A stretch of DNA of 64,000 bases. Source: Nymphalis io. Taxonomy: Eukaryota; Arthropoda; Insecta; Lepidoptera; Nymphalidae. Shown here piece after piece: positions 1 through 11,512 of the stretch. Both the position numbers and the translations under genes were made by a program. Below the pieces are notes generated by a model. The model ran no database searches. It was not told where the DNA came from and saw only the letters and a program-made list of their open reading frames with translations. Where the stretch lies: assembly GCF_905147045.1 (NCBI RefSeq), contig NC_065914.1, positions 1 through 64,000 on the forward strand, read 5' to 3'. Within the stretch, counting starts at the first letter, position 1; the number at the start of each line of letters is the position of its first letter.

Positions 1-1379
1 GTTGGAATAAGTTTTGTTAGTCATGTTGGAATAATAAACTGATATTTAAATTAAATATTCTTATTTAAAATCAAAATAGCACTATGCACGTGTTAATATT
101 GTATTTAATACACCTTTTACAATTAGTTGAAATGTATATTTAGTATATTCCAATCGTAGGAGTAAATATAAACTAACTTTATATTTCCATATCCCGTGAT
201 AGTCGCTAATAGCTCAGCTTAACTACTTTCTCGAATAAAACGCAATTTTTTCGCAAATCCATAGTTAATATCACAGATAACTCAAAATCTCGACCAATGA
301 TATCGCGCCAATTCAATGTCGGTTGTTAATTTGCCTTTGTCTACTCTTGTGGCTTTAATGCACTAGTTATTTTCTATTTAAATGAAATAACATATTTATA
401 TGCATACATATATAACGTTACTGTTTTTAAAATGATAATCACGCCCCAAGGAACAAATCTTTAGGTTTGTATTTTTTTTTGTTAATAGTAGCTCTTACAA
501 TGCCGATGTTACTTTTGCATTAAGCCGCGCTGATATGTAAGACTCCAATAAAAATTGATTATAAATTTAAAACAATAATGTTGTACGGTAAAATAATTTT
601 TGTATTTATTTAAAAAAAAAACATGCTTAGCATTTTAAAAACACAAACATCATGACGCCATTTTGAATACAATTTTGGCGCCATTAATATAATCACTACC
701 TCAAGAGGTAAACCAAAATTAGCTTTCATATTGTTAATATTTAAACTTTGTACATTAAATGATATATCCAGTTCCTGTTCATAAATTGCAATTTAAAGTT
801 AATGATACATATTATATAACATTACGATATCTAACTATCAATGATCGGATTATTTAATGCCGATTTTACTTTAGACGATATGACATTGAATTTTTATGAT
901 TTGTATTAATTAATATTTTTATAGCTATCTGTGGTATCGATATTAATTAAACTACAATAATATTAAACATAATTTAATAAAAGCAATTAATGGTTGAATA
1001 AGATTTTTTTTAAACAAAGATAATTATTATCATTTACGTTTTTGGTCTAAGAAAACGTGTCGCGTTAAAAGTTATTTTTTAAATAAAAAAACATATTCAA
1101 ACCTTTACTAACCTGTTTATTATATTACACAACAAATTAAAAAAAATTGCAGCATAAAATAATGTTAATTATATATAAATTAAAAAATAAACATCCAGGT
1201 ATTTAGGTATAAGTTGTAATAACTCGGTCATATTTTTTTGAGAACTTCAGGCATTATAAGCACGAACTATTCCCGTCAATCATATTCTGATCAGTTATAA
1301 ATATAAATGAAATTTCGTCTATTACCTAACTTATGCAATACTAAATTTGAATATGTACCAAAACAAAATTATATATTAC

Positions 1380-1611
1380 TGTTACGGCTTCAGGAAGCGC
1401 CTACTAAATAAATATAGCAATTCCGCATACACTAATTCATTTTACATTACTTTTAATTTTTTACCTACCTACATAAATATTTTTGTTTTTATATAACTTT
1501 TTACTATCGAACGAACGCTGTGTCTCTGTATCAAAAGTGAATAATATACTTTTACTCCGAGGTTAAATCGTTTGATTTCAACTTCCATTAGAACCCACTA
1601 AAGTTCTAACA
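1380..1611 (+). repeat. BEL 5' LTR
   Basis: 232 bp, starting TG and ending CA, and matching 6,878-7,109 base for base by eye. It should carry the promoter for the genomic RNA. An AT-rich TATATAA-like stretch near 1,490 could be a TATA box, but I cannot prove it. Confidence 0.93.
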
Positions 1612-1612
1612 T

Positions 1613-1630
1613 TGGCGACCGTGACAGGAC
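1613..1630 (+). promoter_or_regulatory. BEL primer-binding site, tRNA-Arg type
   Basis: The 18 bases starting TGGCGACCGTGACAG lie one base after the 5' LTR. They are complementary to the 3' end of an insect tRNA-Arg (UCG/ACG type) as I remember it, including the CCA tail. This is where minus-strand DNA synthesis would start. Confidence 0.8.
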
Positions 1631-2004
1631 ACTATCAAAAATAGTATATTATAGTAAAGTCCAAAAATCATCTTCTTCATACACCGCGTGTTTCGGAACT
1701 TGGATTGTGAAGGCCAATCTGAAAGAAAACGCAAACGAAAAAGAAAACGCTGCAGTGACATTCGAAACGACGAGATCATAAAAGAAACAATAATTTTGGA
1801 GCACAGCAAGCTTAAGGTCAATGGTTAAACGGGGTCCACTATCATTCACGGCCAGCGTAGCATCCAAAGCAACGCATCCTGGTTCCAAGAACGAGGAATT
1901 AAAGAAAGGTGCCCTGGTTATTCCTTAGCCTAATTATTTCCAAATATTTTTCACTAAAGTCAACAATGAGCAGGTAAAGAGACAACATTGAGCAGGATAT
2001 TATT

Positions 2005-5000
2005 TTGACGATTGCAACTGCTAAAACTTTGTTAAATAAATTTAATACTAAAGACGACTTAAAGCGTGAATCATTTGTACAAGAAAGCCAATGTAGTCTC
2101 GATCAAGATTTAAATGTTAAACTACCTAAAATTCAAATTCAAAAATTTTATGGTGCTTACTTTCGTTGGTTGGAGTTTCGCGATACCTATTTGACTTTAA
2201 TACATAATAATGACCGCGTCCCGATAATTAATAAATTTCATTATTTGATTTCATACTTAGAGGGTGACGCGGCGCGAATTATTTCAAATCTCGAAGTGTC
2301 AGCGGCGAATTATAATAACGCTTGGAGTTTACTCTTGGAGCGTTATGACAACAAAAGACTACTTATCCACCATCATTTAAATTCTTTATTTAACGTACAA
2401 AATATAACACGGGAATCAGAAAAATCATTGAGATACTTAGTTGATCACGTCTCTAAGAATATTCGAGCTCTGTCAACCCTGGGGCTGCCTACAGAGCATT
2501 GGGATATGATTATCATATTCATGTTGTCTTCTAAACTAGACAACACTACCCTACTAAAATGGGAGGAGCTTAGTAATACCATTAATGACGTACCGAAGTT
2601 AGATAAATTTTATAATTTTTTAAATAATCGTGCTGATGTTCTTGAGTCAGTAAATAGAAATAGAATTAATAATCAAAATAAAAATCAAAATAGCATTACT
2701 TCAAATGACAATAAATTACAAAAACCTATTATACAAACTAAAAAAATATTTACACACGTTAATCAAAATAAACAAAATGCATTTTTATGTATTATTTGTA
2801 ATCAAAACCATAAAATTTACGATTGTGATATTTTTAAATCTAAAAGTGAACAAGAAAGGTTTGCTGATGTGGCAAAGTATAAACTCTGTGCTAATTGTTT
2901 GCGCCAAGGTCATCCTACTGCTGAATGTCGAATGGGACCCTGCCGTAAGTGCAAGGGTAAGCATAATACCATGCTTCATAAACCTACTTCAGAGGACCAG
3001 ACGAATTCATCTGTTAATTTTAGTAAGCAGAGTAATAATGTTCTTTTATCAACAGCCTTAATAGAAGTTTGCAATCCGTACACGGGCAAGGCAGAACGTG
3101 TTAGAGCATTATTAGACTCAGGTAGTCAATCGTCTTTTATTAGTGAGTCATTAAAAAAACGCTTATCTCTCTCTTCTAATCCTATTGACATTAAAGTCAT
3201 GGGTATTGGCAATAATATAGCGAGTAATATAGCCGAAAGCTGTGTAGTGACAATTAAATCTTTGAATACTTCATTTTGTACAACTTTTTCTTGTTTTGTA
3301 CTTGCTGAATTGACAGGAGAACTACCTAACACTCTTATTGATAAATATATTTTCAAATTGCCTAAAGATTTAAAGTTAGCCGATCCATCTTTTTATATGC
3401 CTGGACCAGTTGATTTTTTAGTTGGTGCAGATATATTTTGGAATCTATTAAAATGCGATCAAAGGGTATTAGGTCCGAATTTACCAATTCTAAGAAATTC
3501 CTTGTTAGGTTGGTTGATAGCAGGTCCAATAAATGTAAACGTTAAAGAACATATTTACTGTAATCACACTATTACTCCTAAAGGTAATAATAATTCTGAA
3601 ATTGACAATTTATTAACTAAATTTTGGCAACTTGAAGAGGTTCCTACTAAAACCGTTTTAAGTGAATCCGAAAAGACTTGCGAAGAACATTTTCTAAATA
3701 ATACCTTTCGCACTAACACAGGTAGGTTTTGTGTAAAATTGCCATTGATCGATACGCCAGATTGTCTTGGAGATTCATTTACTTTGGCTAAGAAACGATT
3801 TCTTTACTTAGAAAAACGATTTCGGAAAAATTATCTTTTGAAATCACAATATATAGATTTTATAAATGAATATGCCGATTTAGGTCATCTATCAGAATCT
3901 GTTATTTCAAATCCGGAAAACTCATATTTCTTATGTCATCATGCTGTTTATAAAGAAAGTAGTGAATCAACCAAGTTGCGAGTTGTGTTTGATGGCTCTG
4001 CTGCAACATCATCAGGCTTTTCTCTAAACAACCTTTTATTGGTGGGGCCAAACCTACAGGATTCTCTTTTCTCCATTTTAATTCGTGCAAGACAACATAA
4101 ATATCTGTTAACTGGTGACATAGAAAAGATGTATCGACAAATACTTGTTAACGATACTGATCGCGATTTGCAGCTTATATTATGGAGAAAAGGCGAGTCC
4201 TTACCCCTCAAAACCTTACGTTTAAATACCGTGACTTACGGAACGTCAAGCGCGAGTTATTTGAGCACGAGATGCCTATGGCAGATTGGTGATGAATGTG
4301 AGAATAGTCTAATAAAAAATATTATACAGAAGGATTTTTATGTGGATGACTTAATAACAGGTGCTGATGAAGAAAATCAATTACGTTTTATTAAGGATTC
4401 AGTAATTAAAGCGTTACATACAGGTTGTTTTAATCTACGGAAATTTAAGTCAAATTTGCCAAATTTTCAAAATGATGGTACGGATAAACAAGATAATTTA
4501 ACTTTCAGTGAATCATCGAACGCACTCGGACTTGGTTGGAATCCAAACAATGACAATTTGCATTTCCCTATAATATTAGTTTCAAAATCTGAATTAATAA
4601 CTAAACGCAGTATCATGTCAAATTCATTCAAAATATTTAATCCTTTAGGACTACTCAGTCCATATATTATTTTAGTTAAAATAATATTACAAATGTTATG
4701 GAAGGCCAAAGTTGATTGGGATGAGCCTGTCCCTAATGATATTAAAATGAAATGGGAAAATTTTAATGACAACCTATTATATTTGTCTCAAATGCAGATT
4801 CCAAGACGCACTATATGTGATTCTCCCACGATTATAGAATTTCATTCTTTTAGTGACGCTTCTGAAGTCGCATTTGGTGCTTGTATTTACATACGCTCTG
4901 TAGACCAAAATCATAAATTTAATATAAGGTTTTTGTGTGCTAAATCGAAAGTTGCACGTTTGCAACCTATGACCATACCAAGTTTGGAGCTTTGTGCAGC

Positions 5001-6909
5001 TCTTCTATCAGCAAGGTTAACTAATAGCGTCCTCAAGTCTATAAGGTATAACCCAGCTCGTGTTTATCATTGGTGTGATTCCAAGGTGGTTCTGGGTTGG
5101 ATCAATGGCAATCCTAGTAAATTAAAAACATTTGTGGCAAATAGAGTTGTCGAGATCAAAGAGACCACAAATATCTCATCATGGCGTTATGTTCCTACTA
5201 AATGCAATCCAGCTGATCTTATTTCAAGAGGCGTTGAAGCTATAAATTTAGTGAACAACGATCTATGGTGGTCCGGACCAACTTTTCTTAATCAATTAGA
5301 ATCCGAATGGCCAATTACTAATTTTAATTACAAAGACTTGCCTGAAATAAAATCTGCTGTTGTAATTAATTCAACTGAACCTATTATAAAAATAGAAAAT
5401 TATTCATCCTTCTCAAAAGTACAAAGAACCATTGCTTATGTCAAACGTTTTATCTATAATTTAAAAAATGCGACTAACAGACATACTGGTTATTTAAGTA
5501 CTAAAGAATTAAATGAGGCTTTTTTCTTTCTGTGTGGCATCGCTCAACAACAGAGTTTTCCACAAGAATTAAATACTTTGGCCAATAAATGCAGCCTAAG
5601 TCCTAAATGTAAAATTTTATCTTTGGCGCCTTTTCTAGATAATTTAAATTTGATTAGAGTAGGTGGAAGGATAGATGCGTCAGATTATAAATTTGATAAA
5701 AGACATCCAATATTGTTAGATTCGTCTCACCATTTAACTAAATTACTTTTTAATCGTGAACACATAGCTAATCTTCATGCAGGTCCTCAGCTTTTAGTGT
5801 CAATTGTGAGAGAACGAATATGGCCTTTAAATGGAAGGCGTCTAGCACGACGCACAGTCTACAACTGTGTTCGATGTAGACGAATTCAGGGTAAAACTTT
5901 GTATCCAAAAATGGGTGATTTGCCATTACAAAGAGTTACAGCTGATTTCCCTTTCCTCTCCGTTGGCATAGATTTTGCGGGACATTTCCTAATTTTAAAT
6001 CGCAAGGGACGAGGTGCTAAGACAATAAAATGTTATTTATGTCTCTTTGTTTGTCTACGTTACAAGTGTATACATCTAGAAGCCGTTAGCGACTTGTCAA
6101 AGGATGCCTTTATTATGACACTTCGAAGATTTGTTGCGCGTCGTGGTAAGCCCATCGAATTTTTTTGCGACAATGGCCGTAATTTCGTAGCTGCGGCTAA
6201 AGAAATCGTTTCATTTTTAAAATATATTGCTGAACCTATATCTGATTATGCGGCTCAGGAGGGTATAAAGTTTAATTTTTCGCCATCGTATGCTCCTCAT
6301 TTTGGCGGCATTTGGGAGGCTGGAGTAAAATCGGCAAAACATCATATTAGGCGCGTTATGGGAAACTCGTATCTAACGTTTGAAGAGATATCTACTCTCT
6401 TTGCGCAAATTGAAGCCGTCCTTAATAGTCGTCCTCTTTGTCCCTTATCCTCATCTCCTCATGACTACCTTCCGCTCACTCCAGGGCACTTCCTTATTGG
6501 AAGACCACTACGTGCAATACCAGTATCTGAATCTATTTTAGCGAATGTTAACGAAACCCAATTAAGCAGATATGCACGTGTTGAACTTATACGCAAACAC
6601 TTTTGGCAAAGATGGCAAAGGGAATATTTGGGCGAATTGCAACAGCGTGTTAAATGGAAAACTAATATGTCTAAATTAAATGTAAACGACCTTGTTCTGT
6701 TACAAGAGGACAACACGCCACCACTATCTTGGCGCCTTGGACGAGTTCTTCGATTATTTCCTGGATCAGATGGTATCTCCCGAGTCGCGGACATCTCTAC
6801 TACAACCGGTTGCGTAAGGCGGCCGCTAGTGCGACTCTGCCCGATACCTACTGTGGACGATCTAAAGGCGGGGAAGATGTTACGGCTTCAGGAAGCGCCT
6901 ACTAAATAA
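2005..6909 (+). CDS. BEL/Pao Gag-Pol polyprotein (5' end of gag damaged)
   Basis: One open frame of 1,634 codons. Domain order: Gag; CCHC-type zinc knuckles near residues 261-310; aspartic protease with LLDSGSQ near 369; reverse transcriptase with YVDD near 778; RNase H starting FSDAS near 950; HHCC integrase N-terminus about 1,234-1,293; and an integrase core with acidic residues near 1,323, 1,388 and 1,438. This order and motif set is typical of BEL/Pao. The frame opens at a TTG. An in-frame ATG at 1,966 runs into a stop three codons later (1,975-1,977), and the next in-frame Met is only near residue 168. About 80 N-terminal Gag residues usual in the family are not visible. The stop codon lies inside the 3' LTR. 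Pol looks intact; normal Gag production is doubtful. Confidence 0.93.
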   Translation: MTIATAKTLLNKFNTKDDLKRESFVQESQCSLDQDLNVKLPKIQIQKFYGAYFRWLEFRDTYLTLIHNNDRVPIINKFHYLISYLEGDAARIISNLEVSAANYNNAWSLLLERYDNKRLLIHHHLNSLFNVQNITRESEKSLRYLVDHVSKNIRALSTLGLPTEHWDMIIIFMLSSKLDNTTLLKWEELSNTINDVPKLDKFYNFLNNRADVLESVNRNRINNQNKNQNSITSNDNKLQKPIIQTKKIFTHVNQNKQNAFLCIICNQNHKIYDCDIFKSKSEQERFADVAKYKLCANCLRQGHPTAECRMGPCRKCKGKHNTMLHKPTSEDQTNSSVNFSKQSNNVLLSTALIEVCNPYTGKAERVRALLDSGSQSSFISESLKKRLSLSSNPIDIKVMGIGNNIASNIAESCVVTIKSLNTSFCTTFSCFVLAELTGELPNTLIDKYIFKLPKDLKLADPSFYMPGPVDFLVGADIFWNLLKCDQRVLGPNLPILRNSLLGWLIAGPINVNVKEHIYCNHTITPKGNNNSEIDNLLTKFWQLEEVPTKTVLSESEKTCEEHFLNNTFRTNTGRFCVKLPLIDTPDCLGDSFTLAKKRFLYLEKRFRKNYLLKSQYIDFINEYADLGHLSESVISNPENSYFLCHHAVYKESSESTKLRVVFDGSAATSSGFSLNNLLLVGPNLQDSLFSILIRARQHKYLLTGDIEKMYRQILVNDTDRDLQLILWRKGESLPLKTLRLNTVTYGTSSASYLSTRCLWQIGDECENSLIKNIIQKDFYVDDLITGADEENQLRFIKDSVIKALHTGCFNLRKFKSNLPNFQNDGTDKQDNLTFSESSNALGLGWNPNNDNLHFPIILVSKSELITKRSIMSNSFKIFNPLGLLSPYIILVKIILQMLWKAKVDWDEPVPNDIKMKWENFNDNLLYLSQMQIPRRTICDSPTIIEFHSFSDASEVAFGACIYIRSVDQNHKFNIRFLCAKSKVARLQPMTIPSLELCAALLSARLTNSVLKSIRYNPARVYHWCDSKVVLGWINGNPSKLKTFVANRVVEIKETTNISSWRYVPTKCNPADLISRGVEAINLVNNDLWWSGPTFLNQLESEWPITNFNYKDLPEIKSAVVINSTEPIIKIENYSSFSKVQRTIAYVKRFIYNLKNATNRHTGYLSTKELNEAFFFLCGIAQQQSFPQELNTLANKCSLSPKCKILSLAPFLDNLNLIRVGGRIDASDYKFDKRHPILLDSSHHLTKLLFNREHIANLHAGPQLLVSIVRERIWPLNGRRLARRTVYNCVRCRRIQGKTLYPKMGDLPLQRVTADFPFLSVGIDFAGHFLILNRKGRGAKTIKCYLCLFVCLRYKCIHLEAVSDLSKDAFIMTLRRFVARRGKPIEFFCDNGRNFVAAAKEIVSFLKYIAEPISDYAAQEGIKFNFSPSYAPHFGGIWEAGVKSAKHHIRRVMGNSYLTFEEISTLFAQIEAVLNSRPLCPLSSSPHDYLPLTPGHFLIGRPLRAIPVSESILANVNETQLSRYARVELIRKHFWQRWQREYLGELQQRVKWKTNMSKLNVNDLVLLQEDNTPPLSWRLGRVLRLFPGSDGISRVADISTTTGCVRRPLVRLCPIPTVDDLKAGKMLRLQEAPTK

Positions 6910-7109
6910 ATATAGCAATTCCGCATACACTAATTCATTTTACATTACTTTTAATTTTTTACCTACCTACATAAATATTTTTGTTTTTATATAACTTTTT
7001 ACTATCGAACGAACGCTGTGTCTCTGTATCAAAAGTGAATAATATACTTTTACTCCGAGGTTAAATCGTTTGATTTCAACTTCCATTAGAACCCACTAAA
7101 GTTCTAACA
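6878..7109 (+). repeat. BEL 3' LTR
   Basis: Second copy of the 232-bp LTR. The polyprotein frame ends 32 bases inside it. A purine-rich tract (6,864-6,877, one C) sits directly upstream and would prime plus-strand synthesis. Confidence 0.93.
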
Positions 7110-9127
7110 ATTACTATTTTGGTAAATTTTTACAAAATTCAAGCGATTCATCACTGCTTGAAAATTATATTTTATTCTTATTAGGCGCCATTTTGAATAT
7201 ATAAGGAATGGCCTGTTTTTAAGACTCTGCGGCAACATGAATGGAAAAAAATACCGCTAAGCTAAATAACAATAATTATTAAAAGAATAGCAGACCTAAC
7301 ATCAGAAATAGCATTTGAGTGATAACCATCCTCAAGAATATTAAAAAATGCTCTGTTATGTCATATTCTGTTATTTTGAAAAGACCCCATTTTCAAATTC
7401 GTATTGTGTTATTTAAATTTATTAAAATATAAAATATTTTTAAACATAATCATGACGCCATTTTAAATTTAAATTTTGGCGCGATTCATATTATTGTATT
7501 GTTGTATACATATCTTTTGTTGAAGTATTTAAATTTTGTACATTAAATCTAAATGATTTTTCTAGTTCCTGTAAGCTGATATAACTTGCTATTTTAAGTT
7601 AAATATACGTATTTATGTAACACAAACGTAAGACATTTTTAAGTGACACCATTTTGAAATTCAGAAATATTTATGGGAACAAAATTAATTAAATAATTTG
7701 CTGTTTCGTTTTTCATCTGTAAAAACAATTGTAAGTAAATATTTTAATTTATAATTTGTATGAACTAAAAATACCTGAAAAGTAATCCTACTAAAAAAAT
7801 GTATATTTATAAGTGTATTTTTTACATTTACTCTATATTTATTATCAAATTTGTATTTTATATATATTCCACTAAGATTCATTTTAACTTTTATCTTCTT
7901 CTTAACGACTTTAAAATTATCTTACATATCGTATTGTTTATACAATAATAGTCCTTATTGCATAAATTTTAAGTACGTATTTTATTAGATCTCTTTGTCT
8001 CAAAGTATCAATTAATCCGAATTAATTTAATTTGATAAAGTGATGGTAAGCGATGAAATGATGGTGTTAAATAATTAATTGTGTATTATCTGTGGCAGTT
8101 CGCTTAGATTATTAATTTGAAACGTGTGTTTCTTTAATTTTTTAATTTTGTCAGAGTAAACGGCCAGTTTTAATAAAAGTTAGCTTCGTGTCATCGATTT
8201 ATGAAAATTTTAGGATGTTATTGGACTAAATTAATCTTTTTATTTAATTATGCTTTGAATAAAACGTGTGATTGTGACTTAAAAAATAAAACAATGTTTT
8301 TTACTGACTTAGAAAAATGTTATATATTAGCAAAGATTAAAAAAAAAATTTAAATCAGTCATTCAATATTAAAAAAAAAATTAAGACAGTTTTTAGCACG
8401 TCATTAGACTATAATAAAAATAATTAAAGTATGTTGGATTTTTTATTTAAAATCTTTATAATTTAAGCTACACTTTGTAAAAAATAAATTGGCAATTATT
8501 GTGTCAACCCGCGTTCATAAGAAAGTTTCACGACAATGCGCGCTTGCTGAGTTGGTGATAATTAATCAAGTAGACTTATAAGTACATTCGAATTATTTCA
8601 CAAAGGTTTAAAGCTACTAGTTGTGGATATATGCAGATTCTACCAAGAAGAACTGAACCGAAGAAAGAAACTCAATAGTAAATCTTGTAGCGTTAATCGA
8701 ATTCCATCATTAGTGATTTTCCATGACTCATTTAGTCATTTTTTTCTGTTTATTTCCATAATTTATGTTTGTTTATCCTTATCCAGATCCTAGGTCATCT
8801 TTTATTTAAATTTTATTATGAATTAACAAACACACTAGGTTCACATAAACAATATTAATATCAAAATACTTTATTCAACATTGAAGCATTACACTTGCTT
8901 ATTGATAGTCAAACTAGAAACTTCCACCGGTTAAAAGTAACACCCAGCCCTGTGTCGAACCAGTGAAAGAAACTCAGACTATTAGTCTATAAAGTAAATA
9001 GTAGTCTTTTTGTAATAAGCAACAAATATATTTTTATCAAGGCAGAATGTTTTGTACACAACTAGCATAGATACAGGTAAAAAAAAATCAAATTTAGAAA
9101 TAAATTCGAATGAAGTCTCTGGATCAT
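7110..9127. other. Right part of A-block A1 and AT-rich flank, no gene
   Basis: AT-rich DNA aligned with 33,040-36,364 (minus the Helitron). It includes the second GACGCCATTTT motif set and several A/T runs. The frames here are short and of low complexity. From 8,710 the flank is shared only by units 1 and 2. Confidence 0.6.
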
Positions 9128-9156
9128 TTCTTCTTCTTCTTCGAGTGCCACTCCGA

Positions 9157-10407
9157 CTAGCGAAGGTTGGCAGTCAGCTTTAAATACTCCTTCTTGTTCT
9201 TCGCGAGGCGAAAGAGTTCGACAGCACTCGCGATTCCCGTCCATTCACGGATGTTGCACAGCCAAGACTTTTTTCTGCGCCCAACAGCTCTCCTTCCGGC
9301 AACTTTTCCCATCATAATCAGTTGCAAAAGTTCATATCTTTCATGCCTAAGCACGTGTCCGAGATATACAACTTTTCTCTTCTTGACAGTCTCCAAAAGT
9401 TGCCGTTTTTGGTTGACGCGTCGCAGAACTTCCACGTTCGAGACCTTTTGAGTCCAACTAATGACCAACATGCGTCTATAAGCCCACATCTCGAAAGCTT
9501 CTATACGTTTTTTGAGATCTTCTTTAATTGTCCACGCCTCGCATCCGTAAAGAAGTATAGGCCAGATGTAACAATGTAGGAGTCGTATGCGCACAGGGAT
9601 CTTAAGTCTGCGATTGCAGAGTACTTTTTTCAACGTGCAGAAGGCACTTCGAGCTATTTCGATGCGAGTCTTTACCTCCTGTTCACAGCTCCAGGTGTCA
9701 TTAAGCCATGTCCCCAGATATTTGTACTTGCGCACCCTCTCAATTTTTTGGCCTACTACAATGATAGCAATGTCATCGAAGCTATGTTTAGATAACACCA
9801 AGATCTTCGTTTTTGATAGGTTCATCCTCAGACCAGCGTTTTCACTGCACTCATTAACACGGCTCATAATTAATTGCAGCTCTTCAGGAGATGATGCTAT
9901 TAGGACTGTATCGTCAGCGTATCTGATGTTGTTAATATACCGGCCATTTATTTTGACTCCACATTCTTGGCCTTCAATTGCTTCTGCTATTATTTGTTCC
10001 GAGTACAAATTAAATAGCGTGGGTGATAATATACAGCCCCGTCGGACTCCTCTCTTTATTTCTACCTCATCAGTCTCCTCATTGTCAACTCGTACAGTAG
10101 CCTTTTGGTTCCAATACAGATTCTGGATAATACGTACATCTTTATCATCTAAGCCGATATCATGTAATATTGCAATTAGACGGTCATGCAGTACTCTGTC
10201 AAAGGCTTTTTCGTAATCGATGAAACAAAGGAAAACGTCTTGTTGCATGTCTCTGCATTTTTGTACGAGAACCTGCATTGCGAAAAGAGCCTCTCTCGTG
10301 CCCACTCCTATTCGAAAACCAAACTGACTATCTGCGAGATGTTCGTCGCATTTAGCTCTTATTCGCTCGTGGATGATATTCAGAAATAGTTTCAATACTT
10401 GGCTCAT
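9157..10407 (-). pseudogene. LINE reverse transcriptase and C-terminal domain (unit 1 copy)
   Basis: 416-codon open stretch. It carries the RT fingers and palm (DYEKAFD near residue 83, GVRRGCILSP near 136, YADD near 166, then the thumb) and a C-terminal region with conserved LGHVLRH and REWTGI stretches. The RT N-terminal portion, 10,408-10,672, is broken: at about 10,482 a codon read as Trp in unit 2 is a stop here. It ends just before the (GAA)n tail. Confidence 0.88.
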
Positions 10408-10672
10408 AAGGCTAATCGTTCGAAACTCTTCGCACCTTCTTGCGTTGGTCTTCTTAGGAAGCGTAATAAAAGTTGAGGTTAGTCAGTCTTTGGGTAAGTG
10501 GCCAGAGTCGTATACCAAGTTAAAGAATTTAACCAGGAAGTTAATATTTTCGTCTTCAATAAGTTTGAGTACCTCTATGGGAACATTATCCGGTCCGGTT
10601 GATTTTCCCGTTTTAGCTTTTTTAAGAGCGTTTGTGACTTCATTTTTCAGGATAGGATATCCGTCATTTGGA

Positions 10673-11512
10673 TCACAATTTACCGCTATGCTTCGGAAAT
10701 CGTCGGTATATTGATGAATGAATGATTTTTCCTGATATATCTAATATGGGAATATTATTTTCATCCGTAAGTTGGTGAGTCGTCTTTTTGTGTCCTACCA
10801 AAGATTTTATTTCCTTATGCAGGTTAAATGCATCATGTTTAGCATAAAGGTCCTCCACAAAATCAAACTTGCACTGATACCAAGCATCTCTAGCATAACG
10901 AACTTCACGCCGAATTTTCTTATCAATCTCAGTATACTTGCTATTGTCGGAATTCTTGTAGATTCTCCTTTCTTCGATAAGATCATATATTTTTTCTGTC
11001 ATCCAACTCTGCTTAGGAATCCAATCTCTTTTCAAGTGTGTCTTATTGATGTTTAATATTTTGTTCTTCATTGAACACCACTCTTCCTCCACTGTACGCA
11101 TTATCCCAGGTTTCTCATCTGCTGCCCACTCGTTTATTTCTTTCGCCACTTTATCTTGGATGTTAAGTTCTTTAAGTTTCCTCACGTCTATTGCGTGGTA
11201 CTGTGTTCTCTTCTTTAGTTGTTTGAGTCTACATGATATTAACATGGTTCGGTTTGATTTTGGTACTAAGTTAACAGGTGTATTAATGTATTTTGTGTTT
11301 ATGATTACTCCCACTCCATACTTGTTGGAGCTATCCTCGGAACCAGAGTAATACATGGTGTAATTATTATCTATTTGGTGTTTAGCTTTGCCTATCCATC
11401 TAATCTCACTTAGTCCCATGATGTTAATCTTCATTCGTTGCATTTCTTTGCAGACATTGTAGACTTTTTCAGGACTCTTCAAGCTTCTGACGTTCCACGT
11501 TCCTATCTTCAT
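10673..11512 (-). pseudogene. LINE endonuclease remnant and linker (unit 1 copy)
   Basis: 279-codon frame beginning MKIGTWNVRSL, the usual start of an apurinic-type endonuclease, and including LSEIRW. It then jumps to the linker before RT. The middle and end of the endonuclease, including the GDFN and SDH catalytic blocks, are missing. The same deletion is in the unit 2 copy, so it was inherited rather than made here. Confidence 0.85.

Larger units (their letters stand above)
1380..7109 (+). mobile_element. BEL/Pao LTR retrotransposon, nearly complete and young
   Basis: 5,730-bp element bounded by two 232-bp direct repeats that start TGTTACGG and end TTCTAACA, and flanked by a 5-bp target duplication ATTAC (1,375-1,379 and 7,110-7,114). 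A2 and A3 show the empty site. Inside are a primer-binding site, one gag-pol reading frame of over 1,600 codons and a purine-rich tract at 6,864-6,877. The LTRs look identical, which means recent insertion. No env-like frame is present. The 5' part of gag appears damaged. Confidence 0.95.
34..8709 (+). repeat. A-block copy A1 (AT-rich 3-kb non-coding repeat, split by BEL)
   Basis: First of four copies of an AT-rich block of about 3 kb with no long ORF of its own; the BEL/Pao element splits it. Landmarks shared by all copies are a GACGCCATTTTGAAT motif near 652, GGCGCCATTAATATAATCAC near 677, a CATTTACGTTTTTGGTC stretch near 1,031 and a second GACGCCATTTT motif near 7,453. It carries many A/T homopolymers. 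I do not recognise it as a named transposon, and I see no terminal inverted repeats. Confidence 0.8.

Noticed and set aside
9587..10216. Plus-strand open frame of 209 codons
   Set aside because: It is the antisense shadow of the minus-strand LINE reverse transcriptase, as are the matching frames at 36,898-37,452.
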